Assembly: GCA_034670405.1 (NCBI GenBank)
Contig: JAXDDX010000007.1
Coordinates: forward strand, 4,172,001 to 4,236,000
Reading direction: 5' to 3'
Origin: Hoplostethus atlanticus
Lineage: Eukaryota > Chordata > Actinopteri > Trachichthyiformes > Trachichthyidae
DNA: 64,000 bases
The notes beneath the pieces were generated by a model, which did not search any database, was not told the origin of the DNA, and saw nothing but the letters and a program-made list of their open reading frames with translations. Below are positions 1 through 13,703 of this stretch, one piece after another. The translations under genes were made by a program, and so were the position numbers. Position 1 is the stretch's first letter. Every line of letters starts with the position of its first letter.

Positions 1-560
1 GTGAACAAGTGTTTGGTGTGTGTGACTTGGGCTTCCGCCACAGGGAAAACCTGCCCCCCGCCAGGCCTCTGTGTCAGGCAAACTGGGAGGAGAAGAAAGA
101 GGAGGACAATAAATACTATGCCAACAGAATTAAAAACTCATCTGTAGACATGAAAATGTACTGAAATGATTTCTGTTTTTCATCATCTTTTCCATTCCAG
201 GGATATCAACTAATTAGCTGTGATTTGTAATTCTTCAGAACCCAAAATGCCAAAATGAACAATGCTAACTATTACCATGGAGCACACCTCTAAGCTGTGT
301 GTGTTTACAAAAAAATGCTTCCTGGCAAACACTGCCAGAAATTTGCAGCAAAGTTGTCTCAAGTTTGCGGCACAAACAGCAATTCACATGCAAATTTATG
401 CAAGTCAAGTTTGTGGCAAACTTCTGTTGAACTTTTTATTTTGCCAAAACTTTGTTCTACATTTTCCACTATTAGCAAAATTATAGCGACATTATATTCC
501 AAATAGTTTGCTGCAAATATGCCACAAATTAGATGCCCAAAACCTTTTATTTTTGTAAGG

Positions 561-620
561 TGTGTGCGTGTGTGTGTGCGTGTTTGTGTGTGTGTGTGTG
601 TGTGTGCGTGTGTGTGTGTT
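561..620. repeat. Imperfect (TG)n microsatellite
   Basis: This is a run of TG dinucleotides broken by a few TGCG and TGTT steps. It creates spurious Cys-Val and Thr-His frames on the two strands. Confidence 0.95.
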
Positions 621-748
621 GTTTTTTGAGTCAAAGCAGTCTGTAGGATTAGTGCCACTCCTGTGGCAGGTCCATATGGCAGAAAGGCAGGCTCTACTCA
701 CTAACAACCCCCTATCACGGAGGCCAAGGGGAATGCACAAGCTAAGGA

Positions 749-750
<2 letters not shown>

Positions 751-796
<46 letters not shown>

Positions 797-797
797 T
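751..797. repeat. (TG)n microsatellite
   Basis: An almost pure TG run of about 46 bases, followed by one TTTG interruption. Confidence 0.95.
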
Positions 798-1196
798 GCT
801 TAGAAGGCAGAGGACATGATCTTGATCTTTTCCCCAATCAGGTCATATCAGCAACAGAGGCCATTGATACCTACACATTCTCCACACATGCAGACACTAA
901 CGCACACACACCCACTAGCATTTCAACCGTTTTGGTCCTAATGAGGACCTATACATGCCGGTAGTTATGGTGATGACTGCAAACACAAGACAATTTGATC
1001 AAGAGCAGAGTGGGAGGGGGAGAGAGGCTTGATCAATCCTCAGATCAGTGTGGTGCTTTCTAAAAGGGTCCGCCATATGCTCGCTGTTGAAGAGGCAGCT
1101 GCCCCGAAAGCCTCAGATTCCACGTTTTTGTGGTTCTGTGTTCTGGAGCCAGTGTGTTTCTGTACTAATTACTATTTTGGAACATGAGGACAAAAG

Positions 1197-1275
1197 AGGG
1201 GAGAGAGATAGAGCGAGATAGAGAATGAGAGAGACAGGAAGAGAGAGAGACAGAGACAGAGAAAATGAGAGAGAT
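1197..1275. repeat. GA-rich low-complexity tract
   Basis: A purine-rich stretch made of GAGA, GATA and GACA units, imperfect throughout. Confidence 0.85.
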
Positions 1276-3329
1276 GTGTCAGCTAAAGAAAGGGTAGTGA
1301 GTAAGGGTAATGATAAACAGAAAGAACCAGGCAGTCTAGCTTAAGGTGCTGCAGGATGTTGCTCTGTGTTAACGTGCCTGCATGAGTTTATGTGAGAAAC
1401 CCTTCATAGCACATGGCGGGGGCCAAAGTCCAGCGGTCCAATAAGTCAGACACAAATAGACCATTCAGATCCCTCACTCTCTCCCTGGTGTTTCTATGAT
1501 TTCTTTTCAATTCCACTGGGCAACTGGTCGGCTGCTTGGAAAGCACGAAGCCCAGAGTGGCATCGTAACAAACACTGACAGTCAATATCAGAACATGAAT
1601 CCAATCTCTCAGTGATTGACCTGTGGGTCACAATGTGGCCTGCTTCTCATCAGTAACCAAACAGGAGTGGCACACTGTAAATACCAAGGTCGAGCACCTC
1701 CTATCTCCGCTAAAGAGAAACGCTATGGCTTTCTCTCAGAGACAGACAGTGGAGAATATAACAACACTTGCTTTAGAAATAGTATCATTCCACCGACATA
1801 CTCAACTTGCAGTGATGCACATTCGTTGGGGCACACACAGTACAGCACATCACACCACACTGGCCAAAATAACTCACACATTTACATTTGCACACACACA
1901 CACACACAGAATAAACTAATTGGCTGATCTTGCAGAGCCCACAGACTCCCGTGAGAATAAACACCGCTGAGGACGAAAGTTTACATCAATCTCATTTCAC
2001 CTAAATTAATTTCGAAAAGTCAAGATAAGAATATTACCCTTCATAACCAGGTTTGTACTTAAGGAGAACTCCTGCACCACCTGCATCTTTCAGTTCAATC
2101 TCATCCACCCTGCTGAATGTTAAAATGTCCACACAAGGCACTATCATATCCCCAACTGTTCATAGACAGTAAAGTTCTCCTCAGAACTTTTAACACCAGA
2201 AACTGGCCAGCAGAGTTAAAGAGGGAGGAAGCCCATTTTGATCTTTGATATAAGAGTGTCCCTGAGAGAGAAGCACAGCCTCTGTTAAATGCCCTGTGCA
2301 GAACTTGAGTTTATCGTTATATTTTACTGAGTCCCAACTATGAATCCCAGTGAGGGACAGTAGCCTGCTGTTTGTATTCCACACCAATATATAATGCAGT
2401 GTTCACTACATCAGCACAGACAACTCTCCAACATGAAAACTGGAGAAAGGTAAATGGGTTTTCAATGGCATCTGGATTGGGCTTTTAGAAAGCAGTCTGG
2501 TGTCCCAGTGAGTTTTCTGAACAAGTATATAGTAGTTTCAAAGTGGATATCTGGCCTCAGTGAGTACCAAAAATGAAACTTGCTCCTCTCCAGCCTGCTA
2601 GCTTGACAAATGGGATACTTGATAACAACATAAAGTCTCCAAGTGTGTGAATCTTCCATCACTTTCCCAGTCTCTTTTTCTTAGACCATCTTTTTCCCTC
2701 TCTTGCACCAACGTTCTCCATCCCTGGTTTCTCCTCCACACCGTTTATCTACTCATCCCCTTCTCTATTTTCCTCTGTCATAGCATATTGCCTTGCCCCC
2801 TGCTTTCTTCCTAAAAATCTCAACTATTGTTGTATTGGGGTTTTTTTTTGTATTTCTTCTTTATGGGACAGTTTAGTTGAGCGATAGGGAAAGACAGGTA
2901 TAGGTAGAATATAGGAGGTATACAGCTCTGGACTTGAGCAAACATCATATTATTGTGCTGTAGTATCCTGCTGCAACTAGTCTAACTAGGAAGGTATTCA
3001 CACTCGAGACATTTGAGGTGAAAAAATATCATTTTAATTCTATGTATCAATTATACACATAAATTCTATTAGAAACCCCCACACAATAGTATCAGTTAAC
3101 CTCTCTTAATCCATCTCTTTGTATACTTGGCTATAGCTACGGCTGGCTTCTTCCAGTTACACAGTATTGCTCACACGAAAGCACTTGCTACCCCAATGTG
3201 ATGTGAGGAAAGGAATACACACCTTTATAACATCCAGAATAGAATTGGCTACCCAAATCCATTAGCGCTCAACCTTCATTTAGTACAGAACCAGATCCTT
3301 TCTAATCCCCCAACTACCAGTGAAGTCTG

Positions 3330-3420
3330 GAGAATGTTTTACACTACCCCACCTAACCTATGCAGCCTTAAATGGCTTGGCTCCTTCCTACCTGTCAAGC
3401 TGCGTCTGAAGCTACACTTT
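3330..3420 (+). mobile_element. Possible LINE 3'-ORF remnant
   Basis: One frame reads ALNGLAPSYLSS before a stop. This resembles the short motif often seen near the end of fish L2/Rex-type reverse transcriptase ORFs (ALxGLAPxYL). Only a few dozen codons can be seen and there is no flanking support, so this is a weak call based on one motif. Confidence 0.3.
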
Positions 3421-5897
3421 ATCTTATGTCCCATAATCTTTGCTCAACGAGGTTGGGTATCACACTTTTTAATGTTGGCTTACTTTGTTGTTCATAACAC
3501 CTGTGGGTTTGCCACACAAGCACAGAGGATGATGATTGAACATGACAAAGCAGCAATATCGGTCATTTGCTTCAAATGGTTTTATTTATTAAGGATTAAA
3601 GTAAAAAAAAATAAATAATAATAAATGATTGAAGCAAATCTGTGTATAAGTGATTAGGTTTGGCAAACTCATCATATTTTTATGGACATTGTTTTCCTGC
3701 ACTTTGCCAACACCTCTAAAAACTATAGATGTTCACAGGACCGATTGATTTGCGTTTATTATTTTTTGTGTGTGTTGTGACAATTGCTGTAAAATCCACT
3801 TACAACTCATTAAACATGAACTCAAACAAACTTAAACAAGAAATGACAGGGCCTTCATTATCTTCAATTGCTCAATTGACAAATGTCTCACAAATGTTTT
3901 TTTCTCATGCCGATCCCTTTGGTCATTAACACACAAAGCACTATAAACAACTATTCACTAATACAACCTAACTGAGGAAACCACCAGCAATTAACACAAA
4001 AATTGAAAATTCGTTTGCAATATTGATATGTACATAACATATGTAACATATGTACAACATAATTTGAGGACCCACAGAGTGCTTTGTCTTTTAGCTACAT
4101 TTTTGAACTGATGTGAGAATAGCTTAGGGCAGCTGAGTTCTCTTTCAGACACTTAAAATAGGCTGTAGGCAGACTAAAGAGCTGCTTGTGTATATTCCAG
4201 TGTTTCCCCTATATGTATCCATGGGAGCCCACCACAGTAAGATCATTACCCACCATGTTAGAAATATTTGCAAAATAATGTAATTATAATTTCACTCTAA
4301 CGCTACGTGCTATTATGTTGGCAAACACCCACGCGGACGTCTGCGGGCGAAACACCCGCGCACATACGCAGACTCGCAGACGCAGAAGCATGAATCAGGC
4401 TTTCTCTTTTACAGAGCAGAATACAGAGGACGACATGAAACTGCACTGTTAGCTCTGTATATAATGGACAGAGAGAGTGCTTTTTTTCCCTACAGGTTGA
4501 GGTACAGTACCTCATGATGTTATCAGAGAACTGAGGTTACATCAAGTAACCTTAAGTTCTTTAACTGGCGGAGCAGATTTGATATCTGATTGCTTCCTAC
4601 TGTGTGGAAATGTCAAACTACTCTAAAAGGTCAGTGTTGTGTGATGAGAACTGAACTGAAAAATAATCATTGGCTCATTGAGTGGGAAAGAGATTCTCTG
4701 AGAGTTCATACTTGAGGAATAAATGCGCCTCGGAATTATGCCTCATCGCGGCATATTATACTGATGTGTTCCTCTGTTCCCATGAAATGAAGACGTAATA
4801 CCAGAACAATGCAGCAAAACAAGTCTCTCTAAACCCATTGTCTGTGTCTTGTTTCTGCTTCTGTCACGTAACTCACAAGGACATATGGCATTGTCCTCTT
4901 CAATACATCAAACAAGCTATGATTTGTAAGAGTGGTCTCTTGAAAACACTGTTTCCGGAGGTGTTGGACAAGCAGCCGTAGTGGTAATTCAAACAAGAGC
5001 TTGTAAGAGACATAAAAAGAGGCAGGGACGAATGAGAGGAGACGTAAATGAAAAAAGTAAGAGGCACTCCTGCTCTGGAGGACATTTTCTTTTCAGCGAG
5101 AGAAAGGACTTTTCTGCCTCAGTGGTGCCCCTGGCTGTGCCTGTGTGAAGCTGTGGGAACAGACCTCTTGGTGGCACGCCCTGAATAGGGGGCCTTCCCC
5201 CCTTGGCACTCCCTAAAAGGGCCTGCCAGCAAACAAGCTTTGGCCCTTCTGTTTCTCCTCTTCTCTCTCATCTTGTTTTCTTCTTCTCTCGTATACTACT
5301 ATACTTTCTCCCTATTTTTCCTCACCTCACCTTTGTTTCACCCCTTCTCCCTTCATCTGCCCCATTTTCTGTCCTCTATCTCTTCAGATTCTCTCACACA
5401 GAGCAGTAGAATGAGACTTGACAGGACAAGAGGTAGAAGACAAGGGGAACCCCAATGAGTAGGAGCCTGCTGTAATAATTAGTCATCTCTTCAGCTGCTT
5501 TCCAAAGAGGCTGCCCTGGAGGCTGGGATCTCTATTGTGGAAGGCTGGGCTTGGGCACATGGAGCTGGACTAGAGGGCTGGCCCAGACCCTTTTCTCCCT
5601 CCCGCTGGGAGGCTTGCTATTGGCTGTGGTGGTCCAGAACAGGCAGACACAGACCAAGTCTATTATCTATGGTGATTTGTGTCCCTAATGAAGCTTGATT
5701 TATCCCCACCTATAGAGATGTGGGGCCCTTAGGTTTGGCCAACATTCCTCCCCCTCCCATAGGAGTCCTGATTAGAGTAAGGATGTAGGGAGGAGGATGA
5801 GAGGTAGGATTGAGGCAGGCCCCATCAATGGACAATAGATCCTGCCACTCAAAGGGTCTGGTAAAGGGGTGAAAGTAACACTTGTTTTTTTCATGTA

Positions 5898-5900
<3 letters not shown>

Positions 5901-5990
<90 letters not shown>

Positions 5991-5995
5991 GTGTG
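5901..5995. repeat. (TG)n microsatellite, about 95 bp
   Basis: A nearly perfect TG array with a single TGCG interruption close to its right end. Confidence 0.97.
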
Positions 5996-7704
5996 GAAGC
6001 AATGCCTTTGTGTAAAATCAGAGTTATAACTGTCTCTCATTCCTCACTGTGAACCGTTGGCCATATACACAAATAGCTGTTCATAGTTTCCTTAAACTTA
6101 AGAGTTCAACCGTTGCTGTTTGATTGTGACGATTTGGAATTTGGAGGCACAACGAAGAAACACAACCAAGCTGAAACTGGAGAAATATTGCCTGAGATTA
6201 TAGATTGAAAATAGTTTTGGTTTGAATTCACTGTCATTCATAGGGCATGCACAGAAACACCATATTGTGCAGTATGTCAACTTACAAGGTAATTACTGTG
6301 TTATTACAGTCTTACATACAATAACGCTCCTGTTTTTTTACACGTTTGTTTATTTGTGTTTACTAAATCAAAGCGACAAATCCTTTAATGCACAGGAACC
6401 GATGCATTTGCATTCTTGAAGTATACCCGGTAGAGTTTCCATTAAATATTTCATGCCACATACTGTTAGCAATCACACAAAATGTAGTTTCTGCTAAATC
6501 TCCCCCTCGCTTGTTTCTACTTGCAGAATATTTATCGATCCTACTCTACGCAGCCGCTACAGGTAGCTATCCAAGGTTCTCTGTCTGAACGTCTAGATAA
6601 ATCTGCTTCCCCATGATCCTCCTGCAATATGTATGGGAAGACATGGCTCGTAACACATGATCTATACATAATCTATGAGCTGCCTTGTTTGAATGGAGAT
6701 AGGGATGGCTGGGGTTTCCTTCCCATTGACTGTCAAAAGTACGATAAAGGATAGAAATCACTGGCTGCATATTATCAATGTAGAGCTAGTGCTGCACACT
6801 AACAATGTCAGTCAGTAACAATGCTAACTTTCACCCTGACAGACCTAATGTACGAGAAGCAGCAGCTTACTGTAGGCGGTAAGATAGCTGGTACTTGAGT
6901 GTGAGTGTGCTGTTTTATTAGAACTTCTAGTGCCCTTGTGTGTCTGGTTGGGGCTATTGTGTTGGTGTGAGGTGCTAGTAGGCTTCTTTCTCCCTGTGGT
7001 AGGGTTGAGTGATAGCCTGGAAACACAGGGAGAGAGCCGATGACCACTGTTGCAGGCCAAAGTGAGGAAGCTCCTCAAAGGTAAGTCTTTGGGAGCGTAA
7101 AGGGGGAGTAGGGGAGAGAGAAGTAGAGAGATAGAGAGGGAGTAAGGGACCAATGGAGAGAATGGGTGGGACTGGGAGGGGATTAAGAGCAAAGGGATGA
7201 ACTAGGGAATGAACAAGGGATGAAAAGAAGGGAGGGAGGTCTGACTCTGACAAATGGAGCCAGGGACTGAAACACCCATAGCAGGTGTGGCTGGCTCCCC
7301 TCTCAGCAAGCCTCTTACAACATGGAAGCACACATTATCGCAAGGGAGCTAATGGGGAGGTGTTAGCGGATTTATCCAGTGCTCATCTGTAATTTGGCGC
7401 TGTTCGATGAAGCGCACGCTGGTGGTTTTCATACAAACAGAGCCAGCCCACAGCTGCCGCTCCATGACTGATCAAGAATTCAAACACACTCACTGCAGGA
7501 AAACGGCAAACTCGACTGTAGGAAACAAGCTATTATTTGAGGACTTGCGATGTAAATGCAAAGACAGACAGATGCACATACTCACATACACACAAATTAA
7601 ATGCACCAAACAAACTTGAGAATTTTTGATGTTAAATGTTTATTTCAAGTGCACAGTCATGGATAAAAGAACAATTTAAAAACAATTGCTCCTTGTTAAT
7701 GACA

Positions 7705-9054
7705 TTATTGCATCCATGGGTGTTCCTGTATCTCCTCTAGGGTTGGCTGGTCATCTGGATTGGCAGCAAGGCATCGGCGAATCAGGTGTCAGCATTGTCT
7801 GGTTATGCCACGTGGAAAGTAGAGCGTTGACTTGATGATGCTGGTTTCACTCCAGAAGACAACATCTCCTCACATCATCTGGTACAGCAGTATCCCCGGT
7901 GACCACACAGTGGCTGGCACAGCATAGTACTCCCCCCTCAGAACAGTTTCTGGAGGCAGATACTCTGGGGTGCCAACTATATCCTTGTAGCACGTATCTT
8001 TGAACACTGCGGCAGAGCCAAAGTCCAGCAGCCGGACATTCTCAGTGGGCTGATGGACTGGGATGTTCTCTGGTTTCAGGTCTCTGTGGGCCACGCCCCT
8101 GGAGTGGCAGTGCTGCACTGCTCCCACCACCTGCTTCATAATATGGCGTGCGCTCTCCTCCTCCAGGAAGCCCTTCCCTTCCTGGATGTAGTTAAAGAGG
8201 TCGAAGCATGGGATTGGCCGCTCAAGGACTATGACGTACGTGCCTCCCTGCGGTGTAGGGAGCCAGTGATAGTCCAGCCGCTGGGCTACCCCATAACTAG
8301 GTGAGCGACACACTTCACGCAGCAGAGCAATCTCCAATGGCAGTGCAACGTCATTTGCAGACATCTTGGCCCACATCTTGATGAGCGTTTGATCCACAAA
8401 CTTCAGTGCCACTGGCAAATTGTCTGACTTCCTAAATCCAGCATACATATTCCCATAGCCTCCATTTCCAATCAGATCCCCCCGCACATACTTGTCATCA
8501 GACTCCTGAGTTTGGGATATGTGTGTATTCTGCTCATTAATCTCTAATTGTGGAAGGGCTGGCATACATTTGGTTGTGTTTTGTACAGAAGTGTAATCTT
8601 TGTTTTTGTTTGTATCAGCAGATGTTGGGGTGGAGTTCTGAGGCTTTTGGTGTTTGTAGCCTACGGTGGGTATATCAAGGTGATGTTCCATAGCCCCTGT
8701 GGTCTGTCTCCATCTTGCCATGCTGCGGGTTCCTAAAGCAGGTCCAAAGGCCACCCTCCTACAGCAGTCTTGCTCATAGCTCAACTCTTCTCCAGACAAT
8801 TTTTGCCCTTTGCTGTTCTCTGGCCTCTTAGCAGCCCAATGTTTTACTGCGTGTCCATGGTTCAGACTCTCACACTTACTACTGAAAAGTCTCTTTTTAG
8901 TCTCTCCTGTCAAGTCTTTCCTCCTCAGCTCCCCTCTCCCACAATCACCTGAAGTCTTTCTCTTCCCTTTCCCTCGCCCCTTCTTGGGTGAGGAAACACA
9001 GCTGTTGGGACTTGCAGGCAGGGCCACTAAGAAAACACAACCTAGATGTATCAT
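7705..9054 (-). pseudogene. PIM-like serine/threonine kinase, probable retropseudogene
   Basis: An uninterrupted 394-codon frame (9054 to 7873) holds a basic, low-complexity N-terminus of about 188 residues and then a PIM-family kinase domain. Visible motifs are the glycine loop GNGGYG (196-201), VALK with lysine 218, glutamate 241 of helix C, HRDLKPEN (323-330) and DFG (344-346). The frame stops at a TGA (7870-7872), exactly where PIM kinases have the cysteine of the MVCGD motif. Downstream the same frame continues with recognisable C-lobe sequence (LIRRCLAANPDDQPTLEEIQEHPWM), broken by a second TGA, to a TAA at 7705-7707. Loss of introns across a domain that is normally split points to reverse transcription. 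The activation segment reads GTPEYLPPE rather than the more usual GTRVYSPPE, and the helix after it has WSPG where WSLG is usual. Retrocopy status is inferred. A transcribed truncated protein cannot be excluded. Confidence 0.8.
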
Positions 9055-9730
9055 TTGTTTTGCAAAAGGATCAATTGTGATGACTTAACACAGGATAAAA
9101 ACATGAAAATGAGCACAGCGAGCACAGTCTTCCATATATCCTTTGCCTTAGCCTTTAACATGCCCTTTATTTAATGATAACTGTACAAGTCCGCAGTCAG
9201 TGCATGTAGACAATCAAATTCCTGTATTTTCCTGGAAATCCACTAAATTCTTGATATCTTTTCTTTTGATATCTTTTTGTATGTATTTTTTATATATACA
9301 GAAAATTGTGTCCACATCACATCCTTTGTATGTCCATATTCATTTGCCCTGTTAAGAGGTAGATAGAGATGTATGAGATGAAGACTGAGAAAGAAAGGGA
9401 AATATTAAAGAATGAGATTAGAGAATTAAATAGCAGGTGAAAGAGAAAAGACTTAGAGAGAATAGAGGTTAAAGTAGAGTGATAACCGTATCCATACAAA
9501 TAGATATGTTTGGCAGACAATGACAGTGAGGAAAAGTAAGAAAGCGCTGTAGAGAGTTCTGTTGTCTTGCCCTCACAGGGCTGTTCTGTAGCATCATCGG
9601 CCATCTCCTCCGTGTTCAAGACAGTGTGTGGCAGTGCCTCACACACACACTTACTACCCCTAACTGATGATGTCATAATGCAAGCAAAGGTGAAGTAAGA
9701 ACTCAATCTAAAAGCTGGTTGTCAGTAGAA

Positions 9731-9962
9731 ATGTTGCAGTTTCTCTCTCTTATGACATCAGACACTTATATGTTGCAGTGTCTCTCTCTTATGACATCAG
9801 ACACTTATATGTTGCAGTGTCTCTCCCTTATGACATCAGACACTTATATGTTGCAGTGTCTCTCTCTTATGACATCAGATTATATGTTGCAGTGTCTCTC
9901 CCTTATGACATCAGACACTTATATGTTGCAGTGTCTCTCTCTTATGACATCAGACACTCATA
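9731..9962. repeat. 39-bp minisatellite, about six copies
   Basis: The unit begins ATGTTGCAGTGTCTCTC and ends with TTATGACATCAGACACTT. It repeats at a 39-base period. The fourth copy is shortened by six bases. Because 39 is divisible by three, the array gives an open frame of repeated 13-residue units (MLQCLSLMTSDTY). That frame has no other sign of being coding. Confidence 0.95.
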
Positions 9963-12900
9963 TCTCAATTAGTCTTATTGAGTTTAATATGCTCAGTAGG
10001 GCTTCACCACTGCAGTGAAACGTAATATGGTGAAATTGGTGATGATACAACTTGATGATGCCACTGCCGGTGTCATTTTTTTTGCCATATATTTTAGTAC
10101 TTCATCTACCCCCACCCACCCCAAAAAAACTCTGGTAGCTTAGATTAAATTAGAAAGAAATTACATGATACAACAATCAAGCACAACATAATTCTGTTCT
10201 TCTGTTCTATGGCTGAAGCTGTTTTAAAGCATCTTTCAAACAGTATGTCTTGAGGCCTTCAAAAGAGATAAAAGTTGCCAGAAGAAAGAGAAATGAGGAG
10301 GAGAGAAAGAAAAAGTGAAAAGCCAGTAATGAGTCATCAAAGAGCCTTCACCTGTTGAGAGCCACTGTTGCATAAAGTTGGAAATGACCAAGGAAAATGA
10401 ACCAAAGATCACATTAACTGGCACTTTACTGTGAACTTGTACTACAATAATTTAGTCTCTTTCTCACCTTGGCCACTTTTGTTCTCGTTCTTAATAACAG
10501 TGCGGTGTTAGTGAGTCACTGTTTTCATCACTGAGAAAAGGATCCCGCTGATCCCCTCAGGTTGGATTCCTCAGGACACAAACATGGAAACAGAGAGAAA
10601 GGGCTCCTCCCTGTGGTGAGGCTACAGCTGTCCATCTCCTCAGTAAGAGGGCAAAAGACTCCTCCATAGCAACAGTCCTACTTAGCAACAGCCTCTTTCA
10701 ATAAAGATAGCCTTGGATGCCATTCAGACATTGTCTTGTATCCCTCGTGCTTAGAAACAGAGCACATTGTAATGGAGTATTGTATCAATTGCTGGCTGTA
10801 GTGTATAGGTTCAGTGGTCTCCTATTTTAATATCTAAGACATGTAATTGACTGCAAGTCTTTATATTTTTGAAGGATTCACTGCAACTGCAGACTATGGA
10901 GGAAAAGAGTGAATTGCTTCTTTACAATTTATACTAGGCAGAGAAAAGGAAAGCAAAGAGGAAAAATAGGGAAATCTACTCAGAACAGAAACGACTAGCA
11001 TACAATGTTCAAAGACATACGATCACCATTTGAATAACTATACCTCTTAGCCCCCTCCGGTAGAAACATCTCAACCACAAATTTGTCACTCTCTATTTGA
11101 ACTTCTCCCCATCATTTCCACACTCTGTATGAAGAATCATTCAAAATATGGAGCCCGAAATGAGACCAGACACGACAGAAGCTTGGCTGATATTGAGCTG
11201 GCTGCGGCCAGCCAAAGTCCAATTTCAGTCCTACAATGCAGTACTTTGATCAGTCTATACGCCTGATTTAGGATGCCACTACTAACTGTCCATCACTCCT
11301 ACACAGGCCCTGCAGGAGCAGACGAGCAGCGATTGGAACACGGCAGAAATCAGGAATAGCGCGATACTAGAAGTTGGCTGAATTCCAAATCAAAGTTCTG
11401 TGTCTCCTCAAGTCAAGTTTATTTGTATAAATCTTCATCATGGTTACAGTGTCAAATGACCATGTTGTTTATGTTTATGAGGTATGCTGCATATCACTTC
11501 TGGTCAAAACATATTTAATGTAATTTCAATCACAACATCAACTACGTCTTTTATTCCTCATGAAAAATTGCATATATACTTTGAACAGCATTGTGAGTCA
11601 TTTGAGTCTTGTTGATGCACCATTGCTCAACCTCTTGCCTCGCAATGTCACATATTAACTTTGTTCCTCCCCTTTGGCCATTATGTGCATGGAACCTGTG
11701 TTTTTGACACATTTTGATTATTAATGTTATTGACCTAAATTTGTTATGTTACTCACAGTTTTATATGGTTGCATACAATTTGGTACCTGCTGCAAATCAC
11801 AATGTCGAGTATCTATATAGTATTTAGAATCAGTTTAGCGTATCTACTGTACATGTATTATCGTACAACTCTTTTCCCATGGATTGTCAACCCATTTGAC
11901 AATATATATGGGGATGCATGGGGATGTTACATGTTAATTCAATATTGTAAGATTACAAGAATCAATTGTCAATTGTTTAATGATGTAAAAATGACTATTT
12001 GGTACCCCTGCTTTGAGGAAATCAAGAGTGTTCCATCCAGATGTTCTGTTTTATGTGTTTTGCTCTGTTTCATGTGATTTCATCTCCTCCAACAGGCAAC
12101 CATTTCACAGTTTTAGCTAATGAAGTAACAGAAAAGCTAAATTCCATTGAATCGACAATCAGTGTGATTAATACACCTCACTGCCCCTGTGTGGGGTTGA
12201 GCCCATGCAGAGGGAAATCCCTAGCCATTACTAAAAGAGAACAGCACTTGTAGAATTGCTATTGTACTGTTTTTGACTTGAATGAAAAGATATTTGATTG
12301 GCATGTTGGCATAAATAAATGATGCTGCATTATCATGAATAATATAAAACTTTATATCATTAAATGTGTTGCCCTTGTCGAAACAGTAGGTGAACCCATT
12401 TCTGTAACTAATTAAAGGTATGTCACTGCAGTGGCTTTGCCAAAATGTTTGATCTACAGGTTGACTCATACCTTTGGCATGGGCTTTTGTTTCAATGATC
12501 AGCTCAATGGCAAGGCTCAGGGCAAAGGAGCTCAAAATGACCTTCCTCCACTGTGCTTCATGCTTCTAGTATTGTGGCATCGCCAAGCGAATCTTGATAA
12601 TAGGTGTTAGAAAACTATTAGTGCAGATGAATTACAGATTGTTAACAGGAGATATGTTGACAGTAGGATTGTGTTATTGAGCTCCATTCTTGGTTCATAT
12701 TCTAGGCATGTATTCAATCTCTGAAGCAACAGTCTATGATATGCCAAAGAATGCCCCCAAAGATGTGCTGCAAAGGAACAATGTAAGATAAAGATTAGTC
12801 AAAGCCAAATTAGCTGTTAAATAATATTTCCCTCATTCCTTTACAAGGCCTTTGATGGTCTTAATCTCAAGGCACAATGAATCATCATCATTGCCTTATA

Positions 12901-13264
12901 AGTGGTAATGAAAAAGTACTTTGTTTTATTTGTCAAATTATCCTTTATCTATATCACAAATTACATGACATGCCATTTATTTAAAGGTATGAAATGTAGA
13001 GATAAGCAGCAGAATATTTTTTCCTCAGTCTTGATTGAGCCTAATTAAGAGCCTGTAAAGCATGAAACCTGTGAAAACCATTAATCTTTGACGGGGAATC
13101 TGACTGAATCGTTATAGTGTCAGCTCAGCTAAAAGGGTTATTAAAAGGAAAGAATTATCAAATATTTGACATGAAAAGAATCACATTGGGGTATTTAATA
13201 TTCAGCACTAATGGGAAGAAATCATGCTTGGCCATTAGCGATGGAGTAGGGGAAAAGTCTCTTG

Positions 13265-13267
<3 letters not shown>

Positions 13268-13295
<28 letters not shown>
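13268..13295. repeat. (GT)14 microsatellite
   Basis: A short pure GT run, about 100 bases from a larger GA array. Confidence 0.95.
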
Positions 13296-13395
13296 GGATT
13301 TTGTTGTGATGTGTACCCCTGCTGCTGGGTAACCCCACTGTGTGAGATCTGACAGCTCCCACTGCTGTATCCCTGAGAGGATAAAGGATGTGTGC

Positions 13396-13396
<1 letters not shown>

Positions 13397-13457
<61 letters not shown>
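13397..13457. repeat. (GA)n microsatellite, about 60 bp
   Basis: A pure AG dinucleotide array. It produces the Ser-Leu repeat frames on the minus strand. Confidence 0.97.
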
Positions 13458-13460
<3 letters not shown>

Positions 13461-13703
13461 ATGAGAAAGTGGCTATAAAGAAAGAAGCTAACCAAAACGA
13501 AAACATTCACACCAAAAAATAAATGCCTCTTTGAAAGCTTATCTGTCTACGTACAAAACAAACCCTTCCCGCATCCCGAGAAGCCCACAAGGCATTTCTT
13601 CTAATAAGGGGCATGGTGAAAATTATAAACAGCTGTTAAGAAGAAAATGTAAGAGTGATGAGTCATCAAGCTGCTCAAAATGTGTTCAATAAGCCCACAA
13701 CGA

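Larger units (their letters stand above)
1..7704. other. Repeat-rich intergenic DNA, no gene recognised
   Basis: I find no reading frame here with recognisable protein similarity. The longer frames are carried by simple repeats or are low-complexity. Visible structure includes TG runs at about 561-620, 751-797 and 5901-5995, and a GA-rich tract at about 1197-1275. A weak non-LTR retrotransposon remnant lies near 3330-3420. There is a GC-richer patch near 4310-4400. The stretch may hold regulatory DNA or distal UTRs of a neighbouring gene, but nothing in the sequence shows it. Confidence 0.6.

Noticed and set aside
7870..7872. TGA at a conserved Cys position read as selenocysteine
   Set aside because: A second TGA follows at a non-Cys site, PIM kinases are not known selenoproteins, and I saw no SECIS-like structure. 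Ordinary nonsense mutation is simpler.
9317..9706. 129-codon minus-strand frame beside the PIM pseudogene
   Set aside because: Ser/Leu-rich low-complexity frame with no family resemblance and no splice or promoter support.
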